From: Shewanella sp. NFH-SH190041 | GTDB lineage: Bacteria > Pseudomonadota > Gammaproteobacteria > Enterobacterales > Shewanellaceae | DNA: 64,000 bases | Reading direction: 5' to 3' | NCBI RefSeq assembly: GCF_024363255.1 | Contig: NZ_AP026070.1 | Coordinates: forward strand, 744,001 to 808,000 | Part shown: one piece after another, positions 20,481 through 29,318 of the stretch | How the letters are laid out: the number at the start of each line of letters is the position of its first letter | How positions within the stretch are numbered: the first letter of the stretch is position 1 | The notes under the pieces: model-generated | What the model was told of the DNA's origin: nothing | Databases searched by the model: none | The model's input: only the letters and a program-made list of their open reading frames with translations | Position numbers and translations under genes: made by a program

Positions 20481-20575
20481 TGGCGGAAGAACACAGGAGT
20501 TGAACCTGCCCGGGACTGCTGGCAGCCCCACCCGGATTTGAAGTCCGGACGCCTCACCGGAGACGACGTTCTTCC
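20481..20575 (-). tRNA. selC: selenocysteine tRNA, tRNA-Sec(TCA)
   Basis: Read on the minus strand, the 95-base gene begins GGAAGAACGTCGTCTCC and ends with an encoded CCA. It has the TCA anticodon within GGACTTCAAATCC, the extended acceptor stem and the long variable arm of tRNA-Sec, and it closely follows E. coli selC. It lies 14 bp after selB and is antisense to the flanking operon. No second copy is present in the duplicated module, so this one should serve both selAB sets. Confidence 0.95.
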
Positions 20576-20589
20576 CAAGAAGTGTCGGG

Positions 20590-20618
20590 ATAATATGTAA
20601 ATCCCGATGTGAGTTCAA
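20590..20618 (-). promoter_or_regulatory. sigma-70 promoter of selC
   Basis: On the minus strand TTGAAC (20613-20618) and TATTAT (20590-20595) are separated by 17 bases, close to the ideal. A GC-rich stretch follows before the tRNA 5' end, as in stringently controlled stable-RNA promoters. It shows that selC is expressed independently of the surrounding genes. Confidence 0.7.
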
Positions 20619-20712
20619 GGATAAATCACCTAATTTTACTAATTAACTTTGAATTAAATCATCAGGTTACATTGATGTTGATTGAGGGTTAATTATATTA
20701 ACTGGAATCACG

Positions 20713-21576
20713 ATGGAAAATAAATCAGCCCCGGTAACCCAGCATCTGGATGTCATCCGTTTTCAGGGCAGCAGTCTGCATACTGCTGAGGATATTGTGG
20801 CCAATGAAGTGCGGGTCGCGCTGGTTTATAACGGTGTGTCTCACACTGTGATGATGGCATCCCCGCAGGATCTGGAAGCTTTTGCCATCGGCTTTACCCT
20901 GTCGGAGCGTATTGTCGAGCAGTTAGCGGAAATCAAGGATATTGAAATCCAGACCGTTGCGAATGGCGTGCTGATTTATATGGAGATCACCCAGCGGCGC
21001 TTTATTGCCTTAAAAGAACAGCGCCGTTCTATGGCTGGCCGTACCGGGTGTGGTCTGTGTGGCGTGGCTCAGTTGGAGCATGCGATGAAGCCTGTTATCC
21101 AAGTGGCTGATAGTCAGCGCTTTGCCTTGGCTGATTTAACCAATGTACTGGACACCATTGCTGACTATCAGCCGATATTCGGAGATACCGGTGCAACCCA
21201 TGCGGCGATGGCGCTGGCCGCTGATGGTTCATTTATCAGCGCATTTGAAGATGTTGGACGGCATATTGCCCTGGATAAACTTATCGGTGCATGTGCCAAA
21301 GAGGCTATCCGCCCTGCTGCGGTACTGCTGACGAGCCGTGCCAGTTTTGAAATGGTGCAAAAAGCCGCCAGTGCAGGGATTGAGATCCTGTTTGCTATCT
21401 CGGCTGCTACTGCGCTGGCAGTGGAGTTAGCGCAGCAGTCCAATATCACCTTGGTGGGTTTTTGTCGTCATGGTCGGGCGACGGTTTACAGTCATCCACA
21501 ACGTATTGAAACCGGTTGCCAGAACAATTTTGTTAACTTTCCTCACAGTGATACTGAGCTGGCGGTGGCGAATTAA
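20713..21576 (+). CDS. fdhD: FdhD sulfurtransferase (copy 1)
   Basis: FdhD transfers sulfur from IscS to the molybdopterin cofactor of formate dehydrogenase, a step needed for activity. The 287-residue protein has the reactive pair in RTGCGLCGVAQL and the family's nucleotide-binding segments SRASFEMVQKAA and EDVGRHIALDK. It lies beyond selC, 245 bp after selB, so it probably has its own promoter; copy 2 overlaps its selB directly. A terminator follows at 21645. Confidence 0.93.
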   Translation: MENKSAPVTQHLDVIRFQGSSLHTAEDIVANEVRVALVYNGVSHTVMMASPQDLEAFAIGFTLSERIVEQLAEIKDIEIQTVANGVLIYMEITQRRFIALKEQRRSMAGRTGCGLCGVAQLEHAMKPVIQVADSQRFALADLTNVLDTIADYQPIFGDTGATHAAMALAADGSFISAFEDVGRHIALDKLIGACAKEAIRPAAVLLTSRASFEMVQKAASAGIEILFAISAATALAVELAQQSNITLVGFCRHGRATVYSHPQRIETGCQNNFVNFPHSDTELAVAN

Positions 21577-22184
21577 ACTTCCTATTACACTAAAAATCTA
21601 ATTTATTCCCCGCTTAAGTACCTAGTGATAACCATCACAAAACAAAAATGACCCAGAGTTAATGTCTGGGTCATTTTGTCTTAACTCGTATATCAGTAGT
21701 GCATATTGTAGATTTGGCTAATGTATAGCCTCTATTTTGACTGTCTCAATTTATCTTTATTAACCCCTGCCCTGATGCGGTTTTGTTAGGGTGGTAGGGT
21801 GTGTTTTACCCCTTATCGATAATGTTATTTTCAAGTTGTATCATTTTAAATTTTGCTAGAGCATGGGACATTATTTCCCTTGATGGGTTGTCAATATGTC
21901 CAATGCTGTTGTTGGCTATTTATTTGGTGTTTTAAGCTGAAAATTAATAAACATATGAATTATAAAGTTGAAAAATTGGTGTTTTGCAGAATAACTTTGC
22001 ATTAGCTGTTGAGCTGTGATCTTCGTCTTGACGGATTTATTGTCATTATTCGTTTGTTTTCTGATACTCGCTTGGCCTTAAAACGGGTTTGCTGTTTTAA
22101 GGGTGTGACTCGGCAGTTAACATAACCGGTATTAAATCGGGCTGCTGTCGGGTAGGAATCTTTTCAAGTGTGAGGCTACTCAAG
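21577..22184. promoter_or_regulatory. upstream region of the second formate dehydrogenase operon
   Basis: About 600 bp without a gene. It contains the fdhD terminator (21645-21677), an AT-rich stretch, and a hairpin leader just before fdhA copy 2: CCTTAAAAC (22076-22084) pairs with GTTTTAAGG (22094-22102). The GATACTCGCT before that hairpin is shared with the leader of copy 1. No clear FNR box is visible, unlike copy 1. Confidence 0.4.
21645..21677 (+). terminator. terminator after fdhD (copy 1)
   Basis: AAAATGACCCAGA pairs with TCTGGGTCATTTT, a 13-bp perfect stem with a seven-base loop and terminal Ts. Confidence 0.9.
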
Positions 22185-25100
22185 ATGGACAGACGACAGT
22201 TTTTTAAACTGTGTGCCTGCGGAGCGACAACCTCAGCGATTGCAGCTTTGGGCATGATGCCCGGTGAAGCGATGGCCGCGCCCCGTGAGTATAAATTGTT
22301 AAGAGCGAAAGAAACCCGCAACAACTGCTGTTATTGCTCCGTAGGCTGTGGTTTGCTGATGTACAGCCACGGTACCGTAGGCAAAAACTCAGAGCAGAGT
22401 ATTTTCCATATTGAAGGGGATGCTGATAACCCAGTAAACCGTGGCGCTCTATGTCCTAAAGGCGCGGGTTTGGTGGATTACGTCAACAGTCCACATCGTA
22501 ACCAGTATCCGGAAGTGCGGGAGCCGGGTACCAATGAATGGAAACGTATTTCTTGGCAGGACGCTTATGCCCGTATCGCCCGTCATATGAAAGATGACCG
22601 CGATGCAAACCTGATTGAGAAAAATTCTACAGGTCAGACAGTTAACCGCTGGATTTCCACCGGTATGATGACCTCTTCCGCCCAGCCAAATGAAGGCGGG
22701 TTTATTACCCAGAAATTTGCCCGTTCTTTGGGCATGGTACCAATCGATACGATTGCACGTGTGTGACACGCCCCAACGGTAGCAAGTCTTGCTCCAACAT
22801 TTGGGCGTGGCGCCATGACCAACCACTGGATCGATATTAAGAACACCAATCTGGCTGTGATTATGGGCGGTAACGCCGCAGAAGCACATCCGGTCGGCTT
22901 TGGCTGGGTGTCTGAAGCGATGCAGCACAACAATGCCAAACTGGTGGTGGTTGATCCTCGCTTTACCCGTAGTGCCTCATTGGCTGATGTTTATGCTCCA
23001 CTGCGTAGTGGTACCGATATTGCTTTCCTGCTCGGGGTGATCCGTTATCTGATCGAGACAGATCAGGTTAACCATGACTATGTCAACGCCTATACCAACG
23101 CCAGCTATATCGTCCGTGACGACTTTGAATTTAATGATGGTCTGTTCAGCGGTTTTGATGAGCAAAACGGCGGTTACAACAAAGAATCTTGGTTCTATGA
23201 ACTGGATGATGACGGTTATGCCAAAGTTGACCCAAGCTACCAGCACCCACGCTGTGTGTGGAATCTGCTGAAACAGCATGTTGAGCGTTACGACTTTGAT
23301 ACCGTGAGCAATATTACCGGTACACCGGTTGCCGATTATCAGGCAGTCTGTGAAGCCATCGGCTCTACCCATACCCATGACCGTGTCGCGACCTTTATGT
23401 ATGCGCTGGGCTGGACTCACCACTCAAAAGGTGCCCAGAACATCCGTACCATGGCCATGGTACAGCTACTGCTGGGGAACATCGGGGTATTGGGTGGCGG
23501 GGTTAACGCATTGCGCGGTCACTCCAACGTACAGGGCGCCACAGATATGGGTCTGCTGTGTCAGAGCCTGCCAGGTTACCTGAAGCTGCCAAATGATAAC
23601 GATACAAATCTGCAGACGTATCTGAAGAACTACACCCCTGTGCCGCTGCGTCCTGGCCAGACCAACTACTGGCAGAACTACCCGAAATTCTTTATCTCGC
23701 AGATGAAGTCTTTCTGGGGTAAGAACGCCACGAAGGCGAATGATTTCGGTTATGACTGGATGCCAAAATGGGATCTGCAATATGACCATATCAAGCATCT
23801 GGACATGATGTACCACGGCAAGGTCAATGGTTTGTTTGTGCAGGGCATTAACTGCATTAACTCTATGCCAAACCGCAACAAGACCTTAAAGGCGCTGAGT
23901 AACCTTAAGTACTTGGTGATCATGGATCCGCTGCAGACTGAAACCGCTGAGTTCTGGCAGCATGCTGCTGACTACAACGAAGTGACTCCGGCAGATATTC
24001 AGACCGAAGTTTTCCGTCTGCCAACCACGCTGTTTGCTGAAGAAGAAGGCTGTATTGTTAACTCAGGTCGCTGGATGCAGTGGCACTGGAAAGGCGCGAA
24101 CCCACCGGGTGAGTCTAAGCCAGATGCTGAGATCCTCTCCGGTCTGATGTTGACCCTGAAGCAACTGTACAAAACCGAAGGCGGTAAATTGCCAGAGCCG
24201 GTACAGGCAGTGAAGTGGGATTACCATAACCCGGCGTTCCCGCACGGGGAAGAAGTGGCGAAAGAACTGAACGGTAAAGATATTGCTTCTGGTCGTCAGT
24301 TGGATAACTTCACCCAGCTTAAAGATGATGGCAGCACAGAATGTGCTTGCTGGATCTACTCCGGTTGCTGGACTGAAGCGGGCAATATGATGGCGCGCCG
24401 TGACAACCATGATCCATCCGGCAAAGGTATCACGCCGGGATGGGCGTTTGCTTGGCCGATGAACCGTCGCGTGCTGTATAACCGCGCATCTTGTGATGTG
24501 AACGGTAAGCCATGGGATCCAAACCGCATGATTCTGGAATATACCGATGGCCATTGGCACGGTATCGATGTGGGTGACTTCAATATGAAGCTGCCACCAC
24601 AGGAATCTGCCCATCCGTTCATTATGCAGCCTGAAGGTGTGGGTCGTTTCTTCGCCCTGCGTATGCTGGCAGAGGGACCGTTCCCTGAGCATTACGAGCC
24701 GATGGAATCACCAATTGGTACTAATCCGCTGCACCCGAATGTGGTCAGTAACCCTGCGGTACGTATGCTGCCAGGGGTGAAGGAGACTTTAGGTACCAAT
24801 AAGGAGTTCCCTTATGTCTGTACCACTTACTCTTTAACTGAGCACTTTAACTATTGGTCTACCCACTGCCGTCTAGCGGCCATCTCTATGCCGGAAACCT
24901 TCGTTGAAATTGACGAAATGCTGGCCAAAGAGAAGGGCATCAATAACGGTGATTGGGTCACCATCAGCTCTAAGCGGGGCACAGTGGAAACTAAGGCACT
25001 GGTGACACAACGTCTGCAGCCACTCAAGGTCAATGGCCAGTGGGTTCACACTGTCGGTCTGCCACGTCACGGCAGCCATAAGGCGCTGACCCGTAAGAGC

Positions 25101-25202
25101 TACACCTGTAACGTGCTGACCACGGAAATCGGTGACGCTAATACCCAGACTCCTGAGTACAAAGCGTTTTTGGTCAACATTGAAAAGGCGAAGAGGGTCT
25201 GA
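22185..25202 (+). CDS. fdhA: formate dehydrogenase alpha subunit, selenoprotein (copy 2)
   Basis: The second Sec-containing catalytic subunit, about 1005 residues with the TGA at 22764-22766 read as selenocysteine (context IARV-U-HAPTVASLAPTFGRG). It has the same architecture as copy 1: Tat signal with DRRQFFK, N-terminal [4Fe-4S] cysteines (CCYCSVGC, GALCPKG), then the molybdopterin oxidoreductase and dinucleotide-binding domains. The start at 22185 aligns with copy 1; five upstream codons to 22170 are also open. The two alpha subunits differ at many positions along their length, so they are old paralogues that may differ in expression or metal (Mo or W). A CACGCCCCAA/TTTGGGCGTG lower stem extends the SECIS. 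Confidence 0.95.
22767..22810 (+). promoter_or_regulatory. bacterial SECIS element (copy 2)
   Basis: The apical part is identical to copy 1: GG, bulged T (22780), AGCA, loop AGTCT, TGCT, CC (22778-22795). The lower stem is stronger, with CACGCCC and GGGCGTG able to pair. It lies immediately after the Sec TGA. Confidence 0.88.
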
Positions 25203-25204
25203 TT

Positions 25205-26119
25205 ATGTCTGCACAGGATATTATTTTAAGTTCAGGCACATCCAGTATGGCCCCGGCCGCTCAGGTGCGCCGCAAAGTGGCAAAAATGGCCAAGCTGTTT
25301 GATGCCACCAAGTGTAACGGTTGTAAAGCCTGCCAGGTGGCCTGCAGTGAGTGGAACGATCTGCGCGCCCCTGTGGGTGAATTTACCGGCAGCTACCAGA
25401 ACCCGGCGGACTTGTCCTCCGAGTGCTGGACGCTGATGAAGTACAACGAGTTCAAACAGGACAATAAGCTGCACTGGCAGTTTACCCATAGCGCCTGTAT
25501 GCACTGTGATGATCCCGCCTGTCTGACGGCTTGCTCCACCAAAGGTGCCATCGTTAAGCGTTCTAACGGCACGGTGGATTTTGACTCGGATAAGTGTGTT
25601 GGTTGTGGCTACTGTGTCAGCGCCTGTCCGTTCAACATTCCCCGTATCGACCCTGTGGATCAGAAAGCATATAAGTGTACTTTGTGCTCTGACCGTACCC
25701 AGATTGGCTTAGAGCCTGCCTGTGTCAAAACCTGTATTACCGGCGCACTTAAGTTTGGTACTCGGGAAGACATGCTGTTTTACGCCGATTTACGGGTTAA
25801 GCAGCTCAAAGAGCGAGGCTATGCCAATGCCGGGTTATATAACCCGCAGGGTGTCGGCGGCACCGGGATGATGATGATCCTGCATGATGTCAACAAACCG
25901 GAAAGCTACGGCTTACCAGCGGATCCGAAAACCAGCTTGCCGACCACACTGTGGCAGGATGTGGTTAAGCCGCTGGGTACCGCCGGTATTGTGGCCACTG
26001 CGGCGGTGGCGATTTTGCACCGCATTACTGTGGGCCGCAATATTGTTGAGGAAGATGAGCCGGCTGCGTTTGACCACAGCCACAAAGATACCCATAACCA
26101 ACCGTCAGATAAGGAGTAA
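25205..26119 (+). CDS. fdhB: formate dehydrogenase beta (iron-sulfur) subunit, copy 2
   Basis: A 304-residue four-cluster ferredoxin subunit with CNGCKACQVAC, CMHCDDPACLTAC, CVGCGYCVSAC and CTLC...CVKTC, plus one C-terminal anchor helix (AGIVATAAVAILHRITVG). It begins two bases after fdhA copy 2 and passes electrons to FdhC. The tail is about ten residues longer and richer in His and Asp (FDHSHKDTHNQ) than in copy 1. Confidence 0.93.
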   Translation: MSAQDIILSSGTSSMAPAAQVRRKVAKMAKLFDATKCNGCKACQVACSEWNDLRAPVGEFTGSYQNPADLSSECWTLMKYNEFKQDNKLHWQFTHSACMHCDDPACLTACSTKGAIVKRSNGTVDFDSDKCVGCGYCVSACPFNIPRIDPVDQKAYKCTLCSDRTQIGLEPACVKTCITGALKFGTREDMLFYADLRVKQLKERGYANAGLYNPQGVGGTGMMMILHDVNKPESYGLPADPKTSLPTTLWQDVVKPLGTAGIVATAAVAILHRITVGRNIVEEDEPAAFDHSHKDTHNQPSDKE

Positions 26120-26124
26120 CAGCT

Positions 26125-26769
26125 ATGCAAAAGCCTGACAGAATTTTGCGTCACACCCTGTTTGACCGCATCTGCCATTGGTTTGTGGTGGCGGCGGGTC
26201 TGGTGACCTTCTTGACCGGTTTCGGGTTGTTTTTCCCCTCGTTCCAGTGGTTGGGTGCCATCGCTGGCACCCCACAAATGGCGCGCTTTGTTCATCCATT
26301 TGCCGGGCTGTTGATGTGTTTGCCCCTGATGCTGATGTTGGTGCGTTATTACCACCATAACAAGTGGGAAAAGAACGATCTGAAATGGATGTTGGCGATC
26401 AAGGATGTGATGTTCGAGAACGAGGACAAAATCCCGGCTATCGGCCATTACAACCCAGGTCAGAAAGTGCTGTTCCGTACCTTTGTGGTGACCTCTATCG
26501 TCCTAACGGTAACAGGTTTCATCATGTGGCAGCCTTACTTTGCCCCTTACTTTGACTCTACCACTATTGAGTGGGCCATTTTACTGCACGCAGTTTGCGC
26601 GGTGATCATGCTGATCTTCGTCATGGTGCACTTCTGGATGGCAACTTGGGTGGAAGGCTCTGTGGCCGGGATGCTGTATGGCACTGTGTCACGGGCTTGG
26701 TGTAAGAAGCACCACCCGAACATGCTCAATGATCCCGAACTGAAAACAATTAAGCAGGAAAAACACTGA
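26125..26769 (+). CDS. fdhC: formate dehydrogenase gamma subunit, cytochrome b556 (copy 2)
   Basis: A 214-residue membrane cytochrome with four helices and the haem-ligand histidines in DRICHWFVVAAG, FVHPFAG and LLHAVCAVIM...VHFW. It lies five bases after fdhB and one base before fdhE, so the operon layout repeats that of copy 1. It donates formate electrons to the menaquinone pool. Confidence 0.92.
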   Translation: MQKPDRILRHTLFDRICHWFVVAAGLVTFLTGFGLFFPSFQWLGAIAGTPQMARFVHPFAGLLMCLPLMLMLVRYYHHNKWEKNDLKWMLAIKDVMFENEDKIPAIGHYNPGQKVLFRTFVVTSIVLTVTGFIMWQPYFAPYFDSTTIEWAILLHAVCAVIMLIFVMVHFWMATWVEGSVAGMLYGTVSRAWCKKHHPNMLNDPELKTIKQEKH

Positions 26770-26770
26770 T

Positions 26771-27736
26771 ATGAGTACAGCTCCAGTTAATGTGACAGGT
26801 CTGGACCCTGAAATGCTGGCAAAGGATGCCTCAGTTATTAAAACCCTGATCCCGGCTAACCCGGTTGCCGTCTACCAGCGCCGTGCAGAGCGGTTGGCGG
26901 AATTGGCTCAGGACACTGCCATGACAGAATACTTTGGCTTACTGAAACAGCTAACAGCGGCCCAGGCGAAACTGGCAGCAGATTCCATCCTTGGGCCCAA
27001 GCCTAAGCTGGATATGAGTCAGGCCAGGCCAATGGCATGGCACCACTTTGACTGGGGCAACTACTGGCAGTCAGGTTTGTTAGAACTGATCAGTGAAGTC
27101 TTACCCGGTGTTGCGCCATCGCTGGCCGCGGTATTGCGGGAGCTGGCGGTAATGGAGCAAGACAAACTGCAGCAGTATGCCGAAGATATGCTGGCTGGGC
27201 ACTTTACTCGTGTTCCTGCCCAGTACAGCTTGTTTATCTGGGCTGCACTGTCGCTGTATTGGTCCCGTTGGGCTGTGGATGTGGCAACTGAGCTGGCTGC
27301 AAAAGGCGTTGGGTATAAGTCCCTGTGCCCGGTCTGCGGCAGTCATCCGGTCGCCAGTGTGGTGCGGGAGCAACCCCGTCAGGGGCTGAGATACCTACAC
27401 TGCAGTTTGTGTGAAACCCAGTGGCATCAGGTACGCGCCGAATGTACCTGTTGTGGGGATAATACTGATATCCACATCTGGTCAGAAACCGAGACCAAGG
27501 CACCACTGCGGATTGAAAGCTGCGGTAAGTGTCAGGGTTACACCAAAATGCTGTTTACCGATATCGACCCGCGGCTGGAAGTTGCCGCCGATGATCTGGC
27601 CAGCATGATGATGGACGCCCATTTGGTAGAGCAGGGGTTCCATGCTTCTACTGTCAATCCACTGTTGCTGGCTCATGAGCAAACAGAGGATGGTCAGGAG
27701 GTTGAAGCTCCTGTGACTGACACGCAGTCACACTGA
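26771..27736 (+). CDS. fdhE: FdhE formate dehydrogenase accessory protein (copy 2)
   Basis: This 321-residue maturation factor keeps the metal-binding pairs CPVCGSHPVAS, CSLCETQ, CTCCGD and CGKCQGY. Compared with copy 1 it has an N-terminal extension of about 15 residues and an acidic C-terminal tail, and the first half is poorly conserved. Each FdhE may serve its own alpha subunit, which the pairing of gene copies suggests but does not prove. Confidence 0.92.
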   Translation: MSTAPVNVTGLDPEMLAKDASVIKTLIPANPVAVYQRRAERLAELAQDTAMTEYFGLLKQLTAAQAKLAADSILGPKPKLDMSQARPMAWHHFDWGNYWQSGLLELISEVLPGVAPSLAAVLRELAVMEQDKLQQYAEDMLAGHFTRVPAQYSLFIWAALSLYWSRWAVDVATELAAKGVGYKSLCPVCGSHPVASVVREQPRQGLRYLHCSLCETQWHQVRAECTCCGDNTDIHIWSETETKAPLRIESCGKCQGYTKMLFTDIDPRLEVAADDLASMMMDAHLVEQGFHASTVNPLLLAHEQTEDGQEVEAPVTDTQSH

Positions 27737-27770
27737 ATCTGACAAGAACAATCGTGTTTAATTGAATATC

Positions 27771-27800
27771 CGGGAGGCAGTGCGCTGCCTCCCGCTTTCC
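27771..27800 (+). terminator. hairpin after fdhE (copy 2)
   Basis: CGGGAGGCAG pairs with CTGCCTCCCG (10 bp, loop TGCG). Only CTTTCC follows, so it may be a leaky terminator, or an attenuator letting some reads into selA copy 2. Confidence 0.6.
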
Positions 27801-27836
27801 CCGCCCTGTATCCAAACAAGCATGTAAACAAGACTT

Positions 27837-29318
27837 ATGACTCAAGCTATCGACTCTTCCCGCGCGTTGTTTCGCCTGCTGCCAGCGATGGACAGCCTGC
27901 TTAAGATATCTCAAGTGATGAGTTTTACTCACTGTTATGGTCGCTCTGTGGTCAAAACCTGCCTGGCTGCCATGTTGGCACAAGCCCGCCAACAAATTGC
28001 CCATGGCGGTTCGTTACCGGATTGGTGCCTTGATCAAGCGGTGTTGCTTAGCGCGCTGGAGCAGCAACTCCAGCTGCAAAGCCGTCACAGTATGACGCCG
28101 GTGATGAACCTATCCGGTACTGTGCTGCACACTAACTTGGGCCGCAGTCAGCTCAGTGAAGCGGCGATTGCGGCGGTAACCGATGTGATGCGTTATCCGG
28201 TGCCGCTGGAATTTGATATGGGCGCTGGTAAACGGGGCCACAGAGACAGTCGCATCAGTGAGCTGGTGCATGAGCTGACTGGCGCGCAGGCTTGTTGTGT
28301 GGTGAATAACAATGCTGCCGCGGTACTGTTAATGCTGGCGGCTGTGGCACCGGGCAAAGAGGTGATTGTCTCCCGGGGTGAGCTGGTGGAGATTGGCGGC
28401 GCTTTTCGTATTCCGGACATTATGGCTCAGGCCGGTTGCAAGCTGGTTGAAGTGGGCTGCACCAATCGCACTCACCTTAAGGACTACGCTGCCGCGATTA
28501 CCGACAATACTGCCGCGATTATGAAGGTGCACACCAGTAACTACCATATCAGTGGTTTTACCGCTGCGGTCAGTGAGGCTGAGCTGGCGGGGTTATGCCA
28601 AGCGCAGGGTGTGGCACTGATATCGGATTTAGGCAGTGGCGCATTAACGGATTTAGCCCGCTTTGGGCTGGACAGTGAACCGATGCCGCAGCAGATGCTT
28701 AACGCCGGGGTGGATTTGGTCAGCTTCTCAGGGGATAAGCTGCTGGGCGGGCCACAAGCTGGTTTAGTGGTTGGGCAACAAGCGCTAATCGACAAGCTGC
28801 AATCCCATCCGCTTAAGCGGGCGCTGCGCTGTGACAAGATGACCCTGGCGGCACTGGAAGCCACTTTACTGGCTTACCGTAACCCAGAAACATTAGACAA
28901 TGAACTGCCGATGCTGCGCAAATTAGCGCGGCCACTACCGGAATTGACCGTGTTGGGGCAATCGTTACTGGCTTTCGCGCCACGGCTAGCCAAGTTGGGT
29001 GTGACTTTGCAGTTGGCAGCTTGTGATACTCAAGTGGGCAGCGGCTCCCAACCTCATTTATTGCTGCCTTCAGTGGCCTTGACTTTCGCCCCAGCGGGTC
29101 GATTGTCACTTGGCATGCTAGAGCAGATATTCAAGACGCTGCCTCGCCCTGTAATTGGGCGAATATATGCCAACCGATTGTGGCTGGATTTACGTGGCTG
29201 TGAGGATGATACCGCGCTGGGGATCGCCTTGGAGCAATTGCTGACCAGACTCACTGCATATCAGGCATCACAGCCACAGGATACTGCTGGGGGTGAACGC
29301 CAGGAGGTGAGCGCATGA
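27837..29318 (+). CDS. selA: selenocysteine synthase (copy 2)
   Basis: A second full-length SelA of 493 residues with the PLP lysine in SFSGDKLLGGPQAG. Its stop overlaps the selB start (ATGA). The central block (DNA of about 28070-28930) is almost identical to copy 1; for example 28745-28930 shows no difference by eye over about 185 bp. The N-terminal 77 residues share only about half their positions, and the C-terminus is longer and unlike copy 1. Two intact selA genes in one genome are unusual, because one normally suffices. Confidence 0.94.
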   Translation: MTQAIDSSRALFRLLPAMDSLLKISQVMSFTHCYGRSVVKTCLAAMLAQARQQIAHGGSLPDWCLDQAVLLSALEQQLQLQSRHSMTPVMNLSGTVLHTNLGRSQLSEAAIAAVTDVMRYPVPLEFDMGAGKRGHRDSRISELVHELTGAQACCVVNNNAAAVLLMLAAVAPGKEVIVSRGELVEIGGAFRIPDIMAQAGCKLVEVGCTNRTHLKDYAAAITDNTAAIMKVHTSNYHISGFTAAVSEAELAGLCQAQGVALISDLGSGALTDLARFGLDSEPMPQQMLNAGVDLVSFSGDKLLGGPQAGLVVGQQALIDKLQSHPLKRALRCDKMTLAALEATLLAYRNPETLDNELPMLRKLARPLPELTVLGQSLLAFAPRLAKLGVTLQLAACDTQVGSGSQPHLLLPSVALTFAPAGRLSLGMLEQIFKTLPRPVIGRIYANRLWLDLRGCEDDTALGIALEQLLTRLTAYQASQPQDTAGGERQEVSA

